From: Paracidovorax citrulli
GTDB taxonomy: Bacteria; Pseudomonadota; Gammaproteobacteria; Burkholderiales; Burkholderiaceae_C
Length of the DNA: 64,000 nucleotides
Reading direction: 5' to 3'
NCBI RefSeq assembly: GCF_900100305.1
Contig: NZ_FNEY01000025.1
Span: 18,546 to 82,545 of the forward strand
Below the pieces are notes generated by a model. The model had not been told where the DNA came from, did no database searches, and saw nothing but the letters and a program-made list of their open reading frames with translations. Position numbers and translations under genes: made by a program. Below, in pieces: positions 36,042-47,231 of the stretch. Position 1 is the stretch's first letter. Every line of letters starts with the position of its first letter.

Positions 36042-38090
36042 TTACTTAAATTCCAGAATTACCTGATCCACTGCAAGCGACTCTCCTTTGTTCGCCACCA
36101 CCTTGTCCACCACGCCATCCTGCGCGGCGAACAGGATGTTCTCCATCTTCATGGCCTCGATCACCGCCAGTTTCTCGCCGGCCTGCACCTTCTGGCCCTC
36201 CTGCACCGCCACGTCCACCAGCAGCCCGGGCATGGGCGAGAGCAGGAAGCGCGAAAGATCCGGCGGCGCCTTGTAGGGCATGAGCCGGTGCAGCCGCGCG
36301 CCCGCCGGCGACAGCACCATGGCCTCGATCTGGGTACCGTTGTGCGCGATGCGCAGCGCCAGCGGGTTCTTGCCCGCGCCCCGCTCCACCTGGGCGGTGA
36401 AGCCCACGCCGTTGCACTGGCCCTGCACGCGGATCTGGCCCAGCGTGGCCGCGCTGCCGATCTGGTAGTCCTTGCCGCCCACGCGCACGCTGCTGCCGCC
36501 GGACGGATCCTGGAAGTCCGTCACCGACACCTCGTGGTGTACGTTCTCGCCCCCGGCCCCCAGCACCACCACCACGAACTGCTCGCCCACCTTAACCTGG
36601 TGCCCCGCCAGCTGGCCGCTGATGCCGCTGGCGCGCGCGCGGTAGCGGCGGTGCATGTAGGCGGCCAGCGCGACGAGGAAGAGCGGATCGTCGTGCGGCA
36701 CGTCCTCCGCATGGAATCCCCGGCCGTAGTGCTCCGCGATGAAGCCCGTGTTGAACTGCCCGGACACGAACTTCAGGTGCGCCAGCAGCGCCGCCTGGAA
36801 CGGGATGTTGCTGCTGATGCCGCGGATCACGAAGCCGTTGAGCGCCGCGCGCATCTTGTGGATCGCGTCCTCCCGGTCCGTGCCGTGCACGATGAGCTTG
36901 GCGATCATGGAGTCATAGAACATCGGGATCTCGCCGCCTTCATAGACGCCCGTGTCCACGCGCACGCCCAGCTTCTTCTCGGTATCGGCCTGGAACATGC
37001 TCTCCAGCGGCGGCTGGAAGCGCACCAGCCGCCCGGTGGAGGGCAGGAAGTTGCGGAACGGGTCTTCGGCATTGATGCGGCATTCGATGGCCCAGCCATC
37101 GCGCTTCACGTCCTCCTGCGCCAGGGGTAGCGCCTCGCCGGCCGCCACGCGGATCATCAGCTCCACCAGGTCCAGCCCCGTGATGCACTCCGTCACCGGA
37201 TGCTCCACCTGCAGGCGGGTGTTCATCTCCAGGAAGTAGAAATCCTGGTCCTTGCCGACCACGAACTCCACCGTGCCGGCGCTCTGGTACTTCACGGCCT
37301 TCGCCAGCGCCACGGCCTGCTCGCCCATGGCCTTGCGCGTCGCGTCGCTGATGAAGGGCGACGGCGCCTCCTCGATCACCTTCTGGTGGCGGCGCTGGAT
37401 CGAGCATTCGCGCTCGTTCAGGTAGATCACGTTGCCGTGCGCGTCGCCCAGCACCTGGATCTCGATATGGCGCGGCTGCTGCACGAACTTCTCGATGAAG
37501 ATGCGGTCGTCGCCGAAGCTGTTGCGGGCCTCGTTCTGGCAGGCGGTGAAGCCTTCGAGCGCTTCCTTGTCGTTGTAGGCCACGCGCAGGCCCTTGCCGC
37601 CGCCACCGGCCGAGGCCTTGATCATCACCGGGTAGCCGATGTCGCGCGCGATCTCCACCGCGCGATCGGCCGACTCGATGGCATCGTTCCAGCCCGGGAT
37701 CGTGTTGACCTTCGCCTCGTTGGCGAGCTTCTTGGACGCGATCTTGTCGCCCATGGCCGCGATCGAATGCGCCTTCGGGCCGATGAAGGCAATGCCTTCG
37801 TCCTCGCAGCGCTGCGCGAAACCCTCGTTCTCCGACAGGAAGCCGTAGCCCGGGTGGATCGCCTGCGCGCCGGTCTGCTTCGCGGCCGCGATGATGCGGT
37901 CCGCCAGCAGGTAGGACTCGCGCGAGGGCGCCGCGCCGATGTGCACCGCCTCGTCGGCCAGCCTCACATGGCGGGCATCCTTGTCGGCATCGGAATACAC
38001 GGCCACCGTGGCGATGCCCATGCGGCGGGCGGTGGCGATGACGCGGCAGGCGATCTCGCCGCGGTTGGCAATGAGGATTTTGGTGAACAT
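36042..38090 (-). CDS. pccA: Propionyl/acetyl-CoA carboxylase alpha subunit (biotin carboxylase + BCCP)
   Basis: 682 residues. The biotin carboxylase domain (1-450) has ILIANRGEIACRVI, the ATP-grasp Gly loop KASAGGGGKGLRV, and the catalytic EMNTRLQVEHPVTE. The biotin carboxyl carrier domain at the C-terminus has the biotinylated Lys in EAMKMEN. It carboxylates biotin and works with the beta subunit encoded at 38741-40273. The presence of methylmalonyl-CoA mutase in the same cluster favours propionyl-CoA as substrate. An NYN gene separates it from pccB by 55 bases on each side. Confidence 0.93.
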   Translation of the reverse strand: MFTKILIANRGEIACRVIATARRMGIATVAVYSDADKDARHVRLADEAVHIGAAPSRESYLLADRIIAAAKQTGAQAIHPGYGFLSENEGFAQRCEDEGIAFIGPKAHSIAAMGDKIASKKLANEAKVNTIPGWNDAIESADRAVEIARDIGYPVMIKASAGGGGKGLRVAYNDKEALEGFTACQNEARNSFGDDRIFIEKFVQQPRHIEIQVLGDAHGNVIYLNERECSIQRRHQKVIEEAPSPFISDATRKAMGEQAVALAKAVKYQSAGTVEFVVGKDQDFYFLEMNTRLQVEHPVTECITGLDLVELMIRVAAGEALPLAQEDVKRDGWAIECRINAEDPFRNFLPSTGRLVRFQPPLESMFQADTEKKLGVRVDTGVYEGGEIPMFYDSMIAKLIVHGTDREDAIHKMRAALNGFVIRGISSNIPFQAALLAHLKFVSGQFNTGFIAEHYGRGFHAEDVPHDDPLFLVALAAYMHRRYRARASGISGQLAGHQVKVGEQFVVVVLGAGGENVHHEVSVTDFQDPSGGSSVRVGGKDYQIGSAATLGQIRVQGQCNGVGFTAQVERGAGKNPLALRIAHNGTQIEAMVLSPAGARLHRLMPYKAPPDLSRFLLSPMPGLLVDVAVQEGQKVQAGEKLAVIEAMKMENILFAAQDGVVDKVVANKGESLAVDQVILEFK

Positions 38091-38145
38091 GATGCGTCGA
38101 AAGTTGGGTTGCGGGCGAACGTGGATGGAGGCGCCGGGCAGGCGA

Positions 38146-38685
38146 TCAGGAGATCCGGTCGATGGTCGGGCTCATGTCCTCCATCCAGAGGACGTTGTCC
38201 GAATACGACTGCAGGTCAGGAGACAGGCTGGCCGCGGAGCCCGACACCCACACCTCCTTGTGCAATTCGGATTTGACGTAGGAGATCGCGTCCTCGAAAT
38301 CGCCGTCTCCTGCGGAGAGGATCAGCCGGTCGTACACGTTCTGCGCGGCGAGCTTGATGATCAGCGTGGCGATGCCCACGTCCACACCCTTCTGGACCCA
38401 CCGGTCGGACGAATGGCCGCATGCCGCGCAGTTCATGTGCATCTTCTTGAGCTTGTAGAGCTGCACGCGGAACTTCGGCCCGTGGGGAGGCGCGGTCTTG
38501 ATCCACGAATGGAACGCGTTCTGCGCATCCGTGGCAGGGTCGCTGACGGAGTTCAGGTAGTAGCTCTCGCGGATCGGCCCGCCGTTCAGCCGGGTGATCT
38601 CGTTCTTCAGCTTGAGGTAGTCGAAGGGCTTGCTCTTGCCGTAGTTGAAGAGGTAGGCGCCATCGATGATCCAGACGGTTTTCAT
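38146..38685 (-). CDS. NYN-domain (PIN-like) putative ribonuclease between pccB and pccA
   Basis: 179 residues. TVWIIDGAYLFNYG carries the first conserved Asp of NYN/LabA-like domains; KGVDVGIATLIIKLA and ILSAGDGDFEDAI carry the others, giving the acidic Asp cluster of PIN-like nucleases. A CAACGH pair of cysteines in the middle might bind a metal but is only half of a zinc ribbon. Usual targets of this family are RNA. It is co-directional with and tightly spaced between the carboxylase genes, an odd place for a nuclease; its link to propionate metabolism is unknown. Confidence 0.8.
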   Translation of the reverse strand: MKTVWIIDGAYLFNYGKSKPFDYLKLKNEITRLNGGPIRESYYLNSVSDPATDAQNAFHSWIKTAPPHGPKFRVQLYKLKKMHMNCAACGHSSDRWVQKGVDVGIATLIIKLAAQNVYDRLILSAGDGDFEDAISYVKSELHKEVWVSGSAASLSPDLQSYSDNVLWMEDMSPTIDRIS

Positions 38686-38740
38686 CGTGCTCCCGGGAGG
38701 TTCGTCCGAGCGGCCGTGCAGGGCTTCGCGGTGCGGCGGC

Positions 38741-40273
<1,533 letters not shown>

Positions 40274-40345
40274 GGTCTTCCTTCCAACGATCCGTGAATT
40301 GTCTGTGCGAATGTCCGTGTGGCGCCCGCGGCCCGCGCGGGCCGG

Positions 40346-41368
40346 TCAGGGGGGCGCGAAGCCGCCCGCCTGCAGCAGGCTGCGTGCCGCGGTCGATGCC
40401 GCGATGCGCCCGGCGAGCACGTCCTCGCGCAGGCCCGGCAGCATCGCCCGCACCTGCGGCTGCGCGCGGAACGCCTGCTTCAGGCCGGCGTCGATGCGCT
40501 CCCACATCCAGGCCTGCGCCTGCTGCCGGCGCCGCGCCGCGAGATGCCCGTTGGCCGACTGCACGCGCCGGTAGTCCTCCACCGCCGCCCAGAAGGCGTC
40601 CACGCCGCGGCCCTGCAGCGCGCTGATCTGCAGCACGCGCGGATGCCACAGCGCCGAGTCGTGCCGCGCATGCCCGGGGTGGCCGTGCTGGCCAAACAGC
40701 CGCAGGCTGGAGGTGATCTGCGCCTCGGCGCGCGTCGCGGCATGGGCGTCGATGTCGGCCTTGTTGATCGCCACCAGGTCCGCGATCTCCATCACGCCCT
40801 TCTTGATCGCCTGCAGGTCGTCGCCGGCGTTGGGTAGCTGCATCAGCACGAACATGTCCGTCATGCCCGCCACGGCGGTCTCGCTCTGGCCGACGCCCAC
40901 CGTCTCCACGATCACGATGTCGTAGCCGGCCGCCTCGCAGACCAGCATGGCCTCGCGCGTCTTCTCCGCCACGCCGCCCAGCGTGCCGCTGGAAGGGCTG
41001 GGGCGGATGTAGGCCTGCTCATGCACCGACAGGCGCTCCATGCGCGTCTTGTCGCCCAGGATGGAGCCGCCGGACACGCTGGAGGACGGGTCGATGGTCA
41101 GCACCGCCACGCGGTGGCCCTGCGCGATCAGGTGCAGGCCCAGCGCCTCGATGAAGGTGGACTTCCCCACGCCGGGCACGCCACTCAGGCCCAGGCGGAA
41201 GGCCTTGCCGGTGTGCGGCAGCAGCGCGGTGAGCAATGCGTCGCCTTGGGCACGGTGGTCGGCGCGCGTGGATTCGAGCAGCGTGATGGCCTTGGCGATG
41301 GCACGGCGCTGCACGGCTCCGGGCGCGCCGGTGATGCCGGCCAGGAGCGGATGGGGGGGCGCGGTCAT
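40346..41368 (-). CDS. meaB: Methylmalonyl-CoA mutase-associated G-protein chaperone
   Basis: 340 residues of the MeaB/ArgK family. Walker A is GVPGVGKST, followed by [20 protein letters not shown], the magnesium and switch region. ETVGVGQSE and INKADID are further GTPase motifs. MeaB loads cobalamin into methylmalonyl-CoA mutase and protects the enzyme. The ATG overlaps the stop of the acetyltransferase gene by 4 bases, so mutase, GNAT and meaB form one unit. Confidence 0.95.
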   Translation of the reverse strand: MTAPPHPLLAGITGAPGAVQRRAIAKAITLLESTRADHRAQGDALLTALLPHTGKAFRLGLSGVPGVGKSTFIEALGLHLIAQGHRVAVLTIDPSSSVSGGSILGDKTRMERLSVHEQAYIRPSPSSGTLGGVAEKTREAMLVCEAAGYDIVIVETVGVGQSETAVAGMTDMFVLMQLPNAGDDLQAIKKGVMEIADLVAINKADIDAHAATRAEAQITSSLRLFGQHGHPGHARHDSALWHPRVLQISALQGRGVDAFWAAVEDYRRVQSANGHLAARRRQQAQAWMWERIDAGLKQAFRAQPQVRAMLPGLREDVLAGRIAASTAARSLLQAGGFAPP

Positions 41369-41892
41369 GGCTGCGCTCCCGAAGCCAGGCCGTCCCACGA
41401 CGGGCTCCAGCGGTACTCCAGGTCGAAAGGCTCCTCGGCCACTTGCCGGAAGCCGTGGCGCAGGTAGAAGCGGTTGGCGTCGCTGCACTTGAGCGCACAC
41501 AGCGTCACGTCGCAGCCGCGCGCGCGGGCCTGCGCCTGCACCCAGGCCATGGCCCAGCTGCCGGCGCCTGTGTTCTGCGCGCCCGGCCGCAGATAGAGAT
41601 GGTGCAGCCGCAGCGTGCCGTCGGCCGCGCGCGGCAGCAGCGTGAGGTAGCCGATGCGCTCGCCGCCCCGCACGATGTGGCGCATGCCCTCGGGCACGAA
41701 GGCATCGCGCAGCCGCTCCCGCACGCGCACCGGATCGAAGCGGCCCAGCCGCTCAAGGCTCTCGCGCAGGGCATCGGCCCGCAGGTCGGCCATGGCGGCA
41801 AAGTCCCCTTCGGAGACGGCCTCCCAGCCCAAGCCGGAGGGTCCGGACGGTGGTGAGGACGACGAGGCAACAGGCATCGCGGGCGCACGCAT
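41365..41892 (-). CDS. GNAT-family N-acetyltransferase inside the mutase operon
   Basis: 175 residues. The GNAT core shows a beta-strand segment RIGYLTLLP, then [19 protein letters not shown] (acetyl-CoA loop region, a somewhat degenerate Q/RxxGxG/A) and [14 protein letters not shown] at the end. Start at 41892, two bases below the mutase stop; the stop overlaps meaB. The first 20 residues are Ser/Pro/Gly-rich. Substrate unknown. Its place between mutase and MeaB might indicate acetylation of a pathway enzyme or simple co-expression; neither can be shown. Confidence 0.85.
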   Translation of the reverse strand: MRAPAMPVASSSSPPSGPSGLGWEAVSEGDFAAMADLRADALRESLERLGRFDPVRVRERLRDAFVPEGMRHIVRGGERIGYLTLLPRAADGTLRLHHLYLRPGAQNTGAGSWAMAWVQAQARARGCDVTLCALKCSDANRFYLRHGFRQVAEEPFDLEYRWSPSWDGLASGAQP

Positions 41893-41894
41893 CC

Positions 41895-44063
41895 TCAGGC
41901 GGCCACGACCTTGCGGATCTGCTCCAGCACGTCCTTGGCGCTCGCGGGAATGGGCGTGCCCGGCCCGTAGATGCCCTTCACGCCCGATGCGTAGAGGAAG
42001 TCGTAGTCCTGCTGCGGGATCACGCCGCCCACGAACACGATGATGTCGTCGGCGCCCTGGTCCTTGAGGGCCTGGATGATGGCCGGCACCAGCGTCTTGT
42101 GGCCGGCAGCGAGCGTGGAGACGCCCACGGCATGCACGTCGTTCTCGATCGCCTGGCGCGCGCATTCCTCGGGCGTCTGGAAGAGCGGCCCCATGTCCAC
42201 GTCGAACCCCAGGTCGGCGAAGGCCGTGGCCACCACCTTGGCGCCGCGGTCGTGGCCATCCTGGCCCAGCTTGGCGATCATCACGCGCGGGCGGCGGCCC
42301 TCGCTTTCCGCGAAGGCGTCGATCTCGCCCTTGAGCTTTTCCCAGCCCTCGGCCGAGTCGTAGGCGGCGGCATAGACGCCGGTCACCTTCTGCGTGTCGG
42401 CACGGTGGCGGCCGAACACCTTCTCCAGCGCGTCGCTCACCTCGCCCACCGTGGCGCGCAGGCGGATCGCCTGGATGGACAGCTCCAGCAGATTGCCGGA
42501 GCCAGACTCCGCGGCCGCGGTCAGGGCATCCAGCGCCTGCTGCACGGCTGCGCCATCGCGCGTGGCGCGGATGCGTTCGAGCCGCGCGATCTGGCCGTCG
42601 CGCACCTTCACGTTGTCGATCTGCAGGATGTCCACCGGGTCTTCCTTGGCCAGGCGGTACTTGTTCACGCCCACGATCACGTCCTTGCCCGAATCGATGC
42701 GCGCCTGCTTCTCCGCAGCGGCCGCCTCGATCTTGAGCTTGGCCCAGCCCGAATCCACCGCGGCGGTCATGCCGCCCATGGCCTCGACCTCCTCGATGAT
42801 CTTCCAGGCGGCGTCGGCCATGTCCTGGGTGAGCTTTTCCATCATGTAGCTGCCGGCCCAGGGGTCGATCACGTTGGTGATGTGCGTCTCTTCCTGGATG
42901 ATGAGCTGCGTGTTGCGCGCGATGCGGGCCGAGAATTCAGTGGGCAGCGCGATGGCCTCGTCGAAGCTGTTGGTGTGCAGGCTCTGCGTGCCGCCGAACA
43001 CGGCCGCCATGGCCTCGATGGTGGTGCGCACCACGTTGTTGTAGGGGTCCTGCTCGGTGAGCGACCAGCCCGAGGTCTGGCAGTGCGTGCGCAGCATCAG
43101 GCTCTTGGGGTTCTTGGCGCCCGTGCCCTTCATGATGCGGCACCACAGCAGGCGCGCGGCGCGCATCTTGGCCACTTCCAGGTAGAAGTTCATGCCGATC
43201 GCCCAGAAGAACGACAGCCGCCCCGCGAACTCGTCCACGTCCAGCCCCGAGGCGATCGCCGTCTTCACGTACTCCTTGCCGTCGGCCAGCGTGAACGCCA
43301 GCTCCAGCGCCTGGTTGGCGCCCGCCTCCTGCATGTGGTAGCCACTGATGGAGATGGAGTTGAACTTCGGCATGTTCCGCGCCGTATAGCCGATGATGTC
43401 GCCGATGATGCGCATCGAAGGCTTGGGCGGGTAGATGTACGTGTTGCGGACCATGAACTCCTTGAGGATGTCGTTCTGGATGGTCCCGGAGAGCTGGTCC
43501 TGCCGCACGCCCTGCTCTTCCGCCGCGACCACGTAGCCCGCCAGCACGGGCAGCACGGCGCCGTTCATCGTCATGGAGACGCTCACCTTGTCGAGCGGAA
43601 TGCCGTCGAAGAGGATCTTCATGTCCTCCACGCTGTCGATGGCCACCCCGGCCTTGCCCACGTCGCCGGTCACGCGCGGATGGTCGCTGTCGTAACCGCG
43701 GTGGGTGGCGAGATCGAACGCCACCGAGACGCCCTGCCCGCCGGCCGCCAGCGCCTTGCGGTAGAAGGCGTTCGATTCTTCCGCCGTGGAAAAGCCCGCG
43801 TATTGCCGGATCGTCCAGGGCCGCACCGCATACATGGTGGCCTGCGGACCGCGCACGTAGGGTTCGAAGCCCGGCAGGGTATTGGCGTGCGGCAGGCCCG
43901 CCACGTCCTCCGCCGTGTAGAGCGGCTTGACGGTGATCCCGTCCGGCGTGACCCAGTTCAGCGCGGAGACATCGCCGCCCGGCGCGGACTTGGCCGCCGC
44001 CTTCGCCCAGGCGGCGAGATCGGCGGGCTGGAATTCGGGCGGGGGCGTCTGTCTGCTGCTCAT
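41895..44063 (-). CDS. scpA: Methylmalonyl-CoA mutase (single-chain, adenosylcobalamin-dependent)
   Basis: 722 residues from ATG at 44063. The catalytic TIM barrel includes [34 protein letters not shown] and [19 protein letters not shown]. The C-terminal cobalamin-binding domain (about 585-720) has the lower-ligand motif DGHDRG (DxHxxG) and GVSTLAAGH. It converts (R)-methylmalonyl-CoA to succinyl-CoA. It is first in the long minus-strand propionate cluster and is divergent from a GntR-family gene. Function is certain; the symbol follows E. coli and could equally be mutA/mcm. Confidence 0.95.
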   Translation of the reverse strand: MSSRQTPPPEFQPADLAAWAKAAAKSAPGGDVSALNWVTPDGITVKPLYTAEDVAGLPHANTLPGFEPYVRGPQATMYAVRPWTIRQYAGFSTAEESNAFYRKALAAGGQGVSVAFDLATHRGYDSDHPRVTGDVGKAGVAIDSVEDMKILFDGIPLDKVSVSMTMNGAVLPVLAGYVVAAEEQGVRQDQLSGTIQNDILKEFMVRNTYIYPPKPSMRIIGDIIGYTARNMPKFNSISISGYHMQEAGANQALELAFTLADGKEYVKTAIASGLDVDEFAGRLSFFWAIGMNFYLEVAKMRAARLLWCRIMKGTGAKNPKSLMLRTHCQTSGWSLTEQDPYNNVVRTTIEAMAAVFGGTQSLHTNSFDEAIALPTEFSARIARNTQLIIQEETHITNVIDPWAGSYMMEKLTQDMADAAWKIIEEVEAMGGMTAAVDSGWAKLKIEAAAAEKQARIDSGKDVIVGVNKYRLAKEDPVDILQIDNVKVRDGQIARLERIRATRDGAAVQQALDALTAAAESGSGNLLELSIQAIRLRATVGEVSDALEKVFGRHRADTQKVTGVYAAAYDSAEGWEKLKGEIDAFAESEGRRPRVMIAKLGQDGHDRGAKVVATAFADLGFDVDMGPLFQTPEECARQAIENDVHAVGVSTLAAGHKTLVPAIIQALKDQGADDIIVFVGGVIPQQDYDFLYASGVKGIYGPGTPIPASAKDVLEQIRKVVAA

Positions 44064-44157
44064 GGATGGCTCGCGTCGGGGTTTTGCAGGTCGATCGGAG
44101 GTTCCGCGCCGGCTTGTCTCCTGGCGTGCGCGGGAAGCAAGGGCTAGTCTAGCCGAT

Positions 44158-44190
44158 TCCGTAATTATTAATTCATCATTTTTTGACGTA
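44158..44190. promoter_or_regulatory. AT-rich divergent promoter region with an AATTA-T-TAATT palindrome
   Basis: In the 139-base gap between the mutase and GntR starts, one 33-base stretch is strongly AT-rich in otherwise GC-rich DNA. It contains the perfect 11-bp palindrome at 44163-44173. This is the natural site for GntR/FCD repressor binding and for promoters in both directions; no convincing -35/-10 pair could be fixed. Confidence 0.45.
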
Positions 44191-44202
44191 CCATTCCGCG
44201 CC

Positions 44203-44838
44203 ATGTCCACCGCCTCGCTCACCCCGCGCGCCCTCTACGAAGAGGTGGCGGAGCAATTGCGCCAGCGCATCTTCCGCCGCGAGCTGCAGCCCGGCAGCTG
44301 GATCGACGAGCTGAAGATCGCCGAGGAATTCGGCATCAGCCGCACCCCGCTTCGCGAAGCGCTGAAGGTGCTCGCGGCCGAGGGCCTCGTGACGATGAAG
44401 GTGCGGCGCGGCGCCTACGTCACCGAAGTGTCCGACAAGGACCTGCGCGACGTCTATCACCTGCTGGCGCTACTGGAGAGCGACGCCGCCCGCGTGGTCG
44501 CGCAGCGCGCTACCGATGCGCAGTTGCGGGAACTGGAGGCGCTGCACGCCGAACTGGCCGCGTGCGTGGACGACCGGGACCGCTTCTTCGGCGTGAACGA
44601 GCGGTTCCACATGCGACTGCTCGAACTGGCGGACAACCGCTGGCGCAACCAGATGGTCGCCGACCTGCGCAAGGTCATGAAACTCAACCGCCACAACTCC
44701 CTGCTGCGCCAGGGCCGCATCGAAGAGTCGCTGCGCGAGCACGCGGACATCCTGGGCGCCCTGCAGGCCCGGAACGGTGAACGCGCCGCGGCCGCGATGC
44801 TGGACCATTTCAGCCAGGGGCTGCAGGCCGCGGCCTGA
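44203..44838 (+). CDS. GntR-family regulator with FCD ligand domain, probable control of the propionate cluster
   Basis: 211 residues. The winged HTH (about 10-75) has [19 protein letters not shown], the GntR recognition-helix region. The FCD domain (about 82-205) has [14 protein letters not shown] and further His residues for metal and acid binding. These repressors often respond to organic acids or acyl-CoAs. It is divergent from methylmalonyl-CoA mutase and so the likely regulator of that operon, by position. Confidence 0.93.
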   Translation: MSTASLTPRALYEEVAEQLRQRIFRRELQPGSWIDELKIAEEFGISRTPLREALKVLAAEGLVTMKVRRGAYVTEVSDKDLRDVYHLLALLESDAARVVAQRATDAQLRELEALHAELAACVDDRDRFFGVNERFHMRLLELADNRWRNQMVADLRKVMKLNRHNSLLRQGRIEESLREHADILGALQARNGERAAAAMLDHFSQGLQAAA

Positions 44839-44916
44839 GCCTTCCCTTCGCCCTTCCCGACCATTCACGCCCGCCCCCTTAGGCCCGGCGGCTGACGCGG
44901 ACCTTGCCGCGTCGCG

Positions 44917-44935
44917 TGCATGCATGCATGCATGC
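44917..44935. repeat. TGCA tetranucleotide repeat
   Basis: Four full TGCA units plus TGC, 135 bases upstream of the start codon of the frameshifted GGDEF gene. Such short sequence repeats can vary in length by slippage. It lies outside any gene that I support. Confidence 0.6.
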
Positions 44936-45069
44936 CGCGGCACGGGATATTGCGAGGGCGACTTGTCGCCGGGCGACGCTCACCGCATCATTGGGGACAG
45001 AGAGCGAAAAAGCAGCGCCGCCCCACGAAGGTCTGCGGCCATCATCGACACCTGGGAGGAGCATTGCGC

Positions 45070-47207
45070 ATGCTGGAACTGGAGCGTTTCTTTCTTCTGG
45101 ACGGGGCCGACGGGCTGCCCGCAGGCGCCCTGCTCACCGGCAGCCACGATCCCGCGCTCGTCGCTCTCTCGGTCGCTGTCGCGGTGCTGTCCTCCACCCT
45201 CGCGCTCTACCTCTCCGGCCAGGCCCGCGGCACCCAGATCACGCTGTCGCGCGTGCTCGCCCTCACCAGTGCCGGCGTGGCGCTCGGCGCGGGCATCTGG
45301 GCCATGCATTTCATCGGGATGCTGTCATTCACGCTGTGCGCCGCCGTGCATTACGACGTGGCGCTCACGATGCTGTCGATGTTTCCTGGAATGTGCGCCT
45401 CCTGGCTGGCGCTGTCGCTGCTGGCTCGCCCCGAGGTGCAGCCGCGCCAGCTCGTGCTGGGCGGCGTGCTCGTGGGCGCCGGTATCGGCGCCATGCACTA
45501 CATGGGCATGGCGGCCATGCTCATGGCCCCTCTGCTGCGGTACGACCCGCTGTGGTTCATCGCCTCGCTGGTGGTGGCCGTGGCGCTGGCCAACGCGGCG
45601 CTGTGGGTGCGCTTCATGCTCAAGCGCCGCCTCGGCATGGCGCCATGGAAGGCCAACCTGCTCGGCGGCGCCATCATGGGCTGCGCGATTTCGGGCATGC
45701 ACTACACCGCCATGGCCGCGGCCCGCTTCGTCGGCACGGCCGAGCCGGGCGGCGGCGGGGGGCGCGAGTGGGTGCAGATGATGGCGATCACCGTGACCCT
45801 CGTGACCGCCTGCGTGGGGCTGTTCGCCGGCGCGGTGAACGGATTCATCCTCTACCGCGATCTCTACCGCCAGGCGCGGCGCAGCGAATCGCGCCTGCGC
45901 GCGCTGGTGGACACGGCCGTGGACGGCATCATCACCATCGACGGGCGCGGCATCATCCAGAGCTTCAACCAGTCGGCCGAGCGCATCTTCGGCTGGACCG
46001 CCGGCGACGTGCTGGGCCGCAACATCCGCATGCTGATGCCTCGCCCGACAGCGAAGCCCACGACGGCTACCTCCAGCGCTACCTGGCCACCGGCGAGGCC
46101 CGCATCATCGGCACCGGCCGGGAAGTGGTGGGCCTGCACCGCGACGGCAGCGCCCTGCCGCTGCGCCTGTCCATCGGCCGCGCCAACGCGCCGGACGGCC
46201 CGCTGTTCGTCGGCTTCCTGATCGACCTGCGCGGCGTGAAGGAGGCCGAGATGCGCCTGGGCATCGCCGCCAGCGTGTTCGAGCACAGCTACGAGGCCGT
46301 GCTGATCCTCGACTCGGACCACCACATCGTGGATGCCAACCCCGCCTTCGAGCGCATGACCGGCATCTGCCGGAAGGACCTGCTCGGCACCCCGGTCGAG
46401 CAGCTCTATCCGGGCTCGGAAGACACCCCGGAGGACGGCGCCGCTGAAGACCGCGCCCTCGACCGGCCCCGCTTCGCGGCGATCTGGCGCACCATCCAGT
46501 CGCAGGGGTACTGGCAGGGCGAGATCCTGGGACGCGGCCTGGGCATCGCCATGCCGCAGCGCATCTCCATCGCCAGCGTGCTGGGCAAGGAAGGCTATCC
46601 GCACCACTACATCGTGGTCATCACCGACATCAGCCAGATCAAGGCGCACGAGCAGGAACTGCAGCACATCGCGCTCTACGACAGCCTGACGGGACTGCCC
46701 AACCGGCGCCTGCTGGCGGACCGCCTCGTGCAGGGCATCGCGCAGGCGCAGCGCAGGCGCCAGCTGCTGGCCGTGTGCTACCTCGACCTCGACGGGTTCA
46801 AGCGCGTCAACGACCAGCACGGCCATGCCGCGGGCGACCAACTCCTCGTCGAGGTCGGCCGGCGCATCCAGGCCCAGTTGCGCGCGGAGGACACCCTCGC
46901 CCGGCTGGGCGGCGACGAGATGGTCGTGCTCATCAATGGACTGCAGGCCCCCGAGGACTGCACGCCCCTCATCGACCGCATCCTGCACGCCGTGCGCCAG
47001 CCCGTGCCCCTGCCCAAGGGCCAGGGCTTCGTCTCGGCCAGCATGGGCCTGAGCTTCTACCCTACCGACGGGGACACGCCCGACCTGCTGCTGCGGCAGG
47101 CCGACCATGCAATGTACGAAGCCAAGCAGGACGGCAAGAACCACTGCCGGCACTTCGGGAGCGACACCGCCGATGCGCCGGGTGTCGGCGGCGCCAGGGC
47201 CGATTGA
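45070..47207 (+). pseudogene. MHYT-PAS-PAS-GGDEF membrane diguanylate cyclase gene with a one-base frameshift
   Basis: Start at ATG 45070 after a strong AGGAG. Seven membrane helices form an MHYT sensor domain with its three motifs AMHFIGM, AMHYMGM and GMHYTAM. The first PAS then breaks at about 46040: after NIRMLMP the frame is lost, while the next frame continues at once with SPDSEAHDGYLQRYLATGE, a second PAS and a GGDEF domain. Adding one C after 46040 restores a 712-residue protein. The A-site reads GGDEM, not GGDEF, and an RxxD (RAED) lies five residues ahead as the inhibitory site. As written the protein would end at 46221 without the cyclase. True mutation or assembly error are both possible. 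Confidence 0.8.
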
Positions 47208-47231
47208 CCCGGGTGAGACCGCGTTGCTTCT

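Noticed and set aside
41850..44147. A 765-codon plus-strand open frame opposite methylmalonyl-CoA mutase
   Set aside because: Shadow of the mutase gene; no start signal and no recognisable motif.
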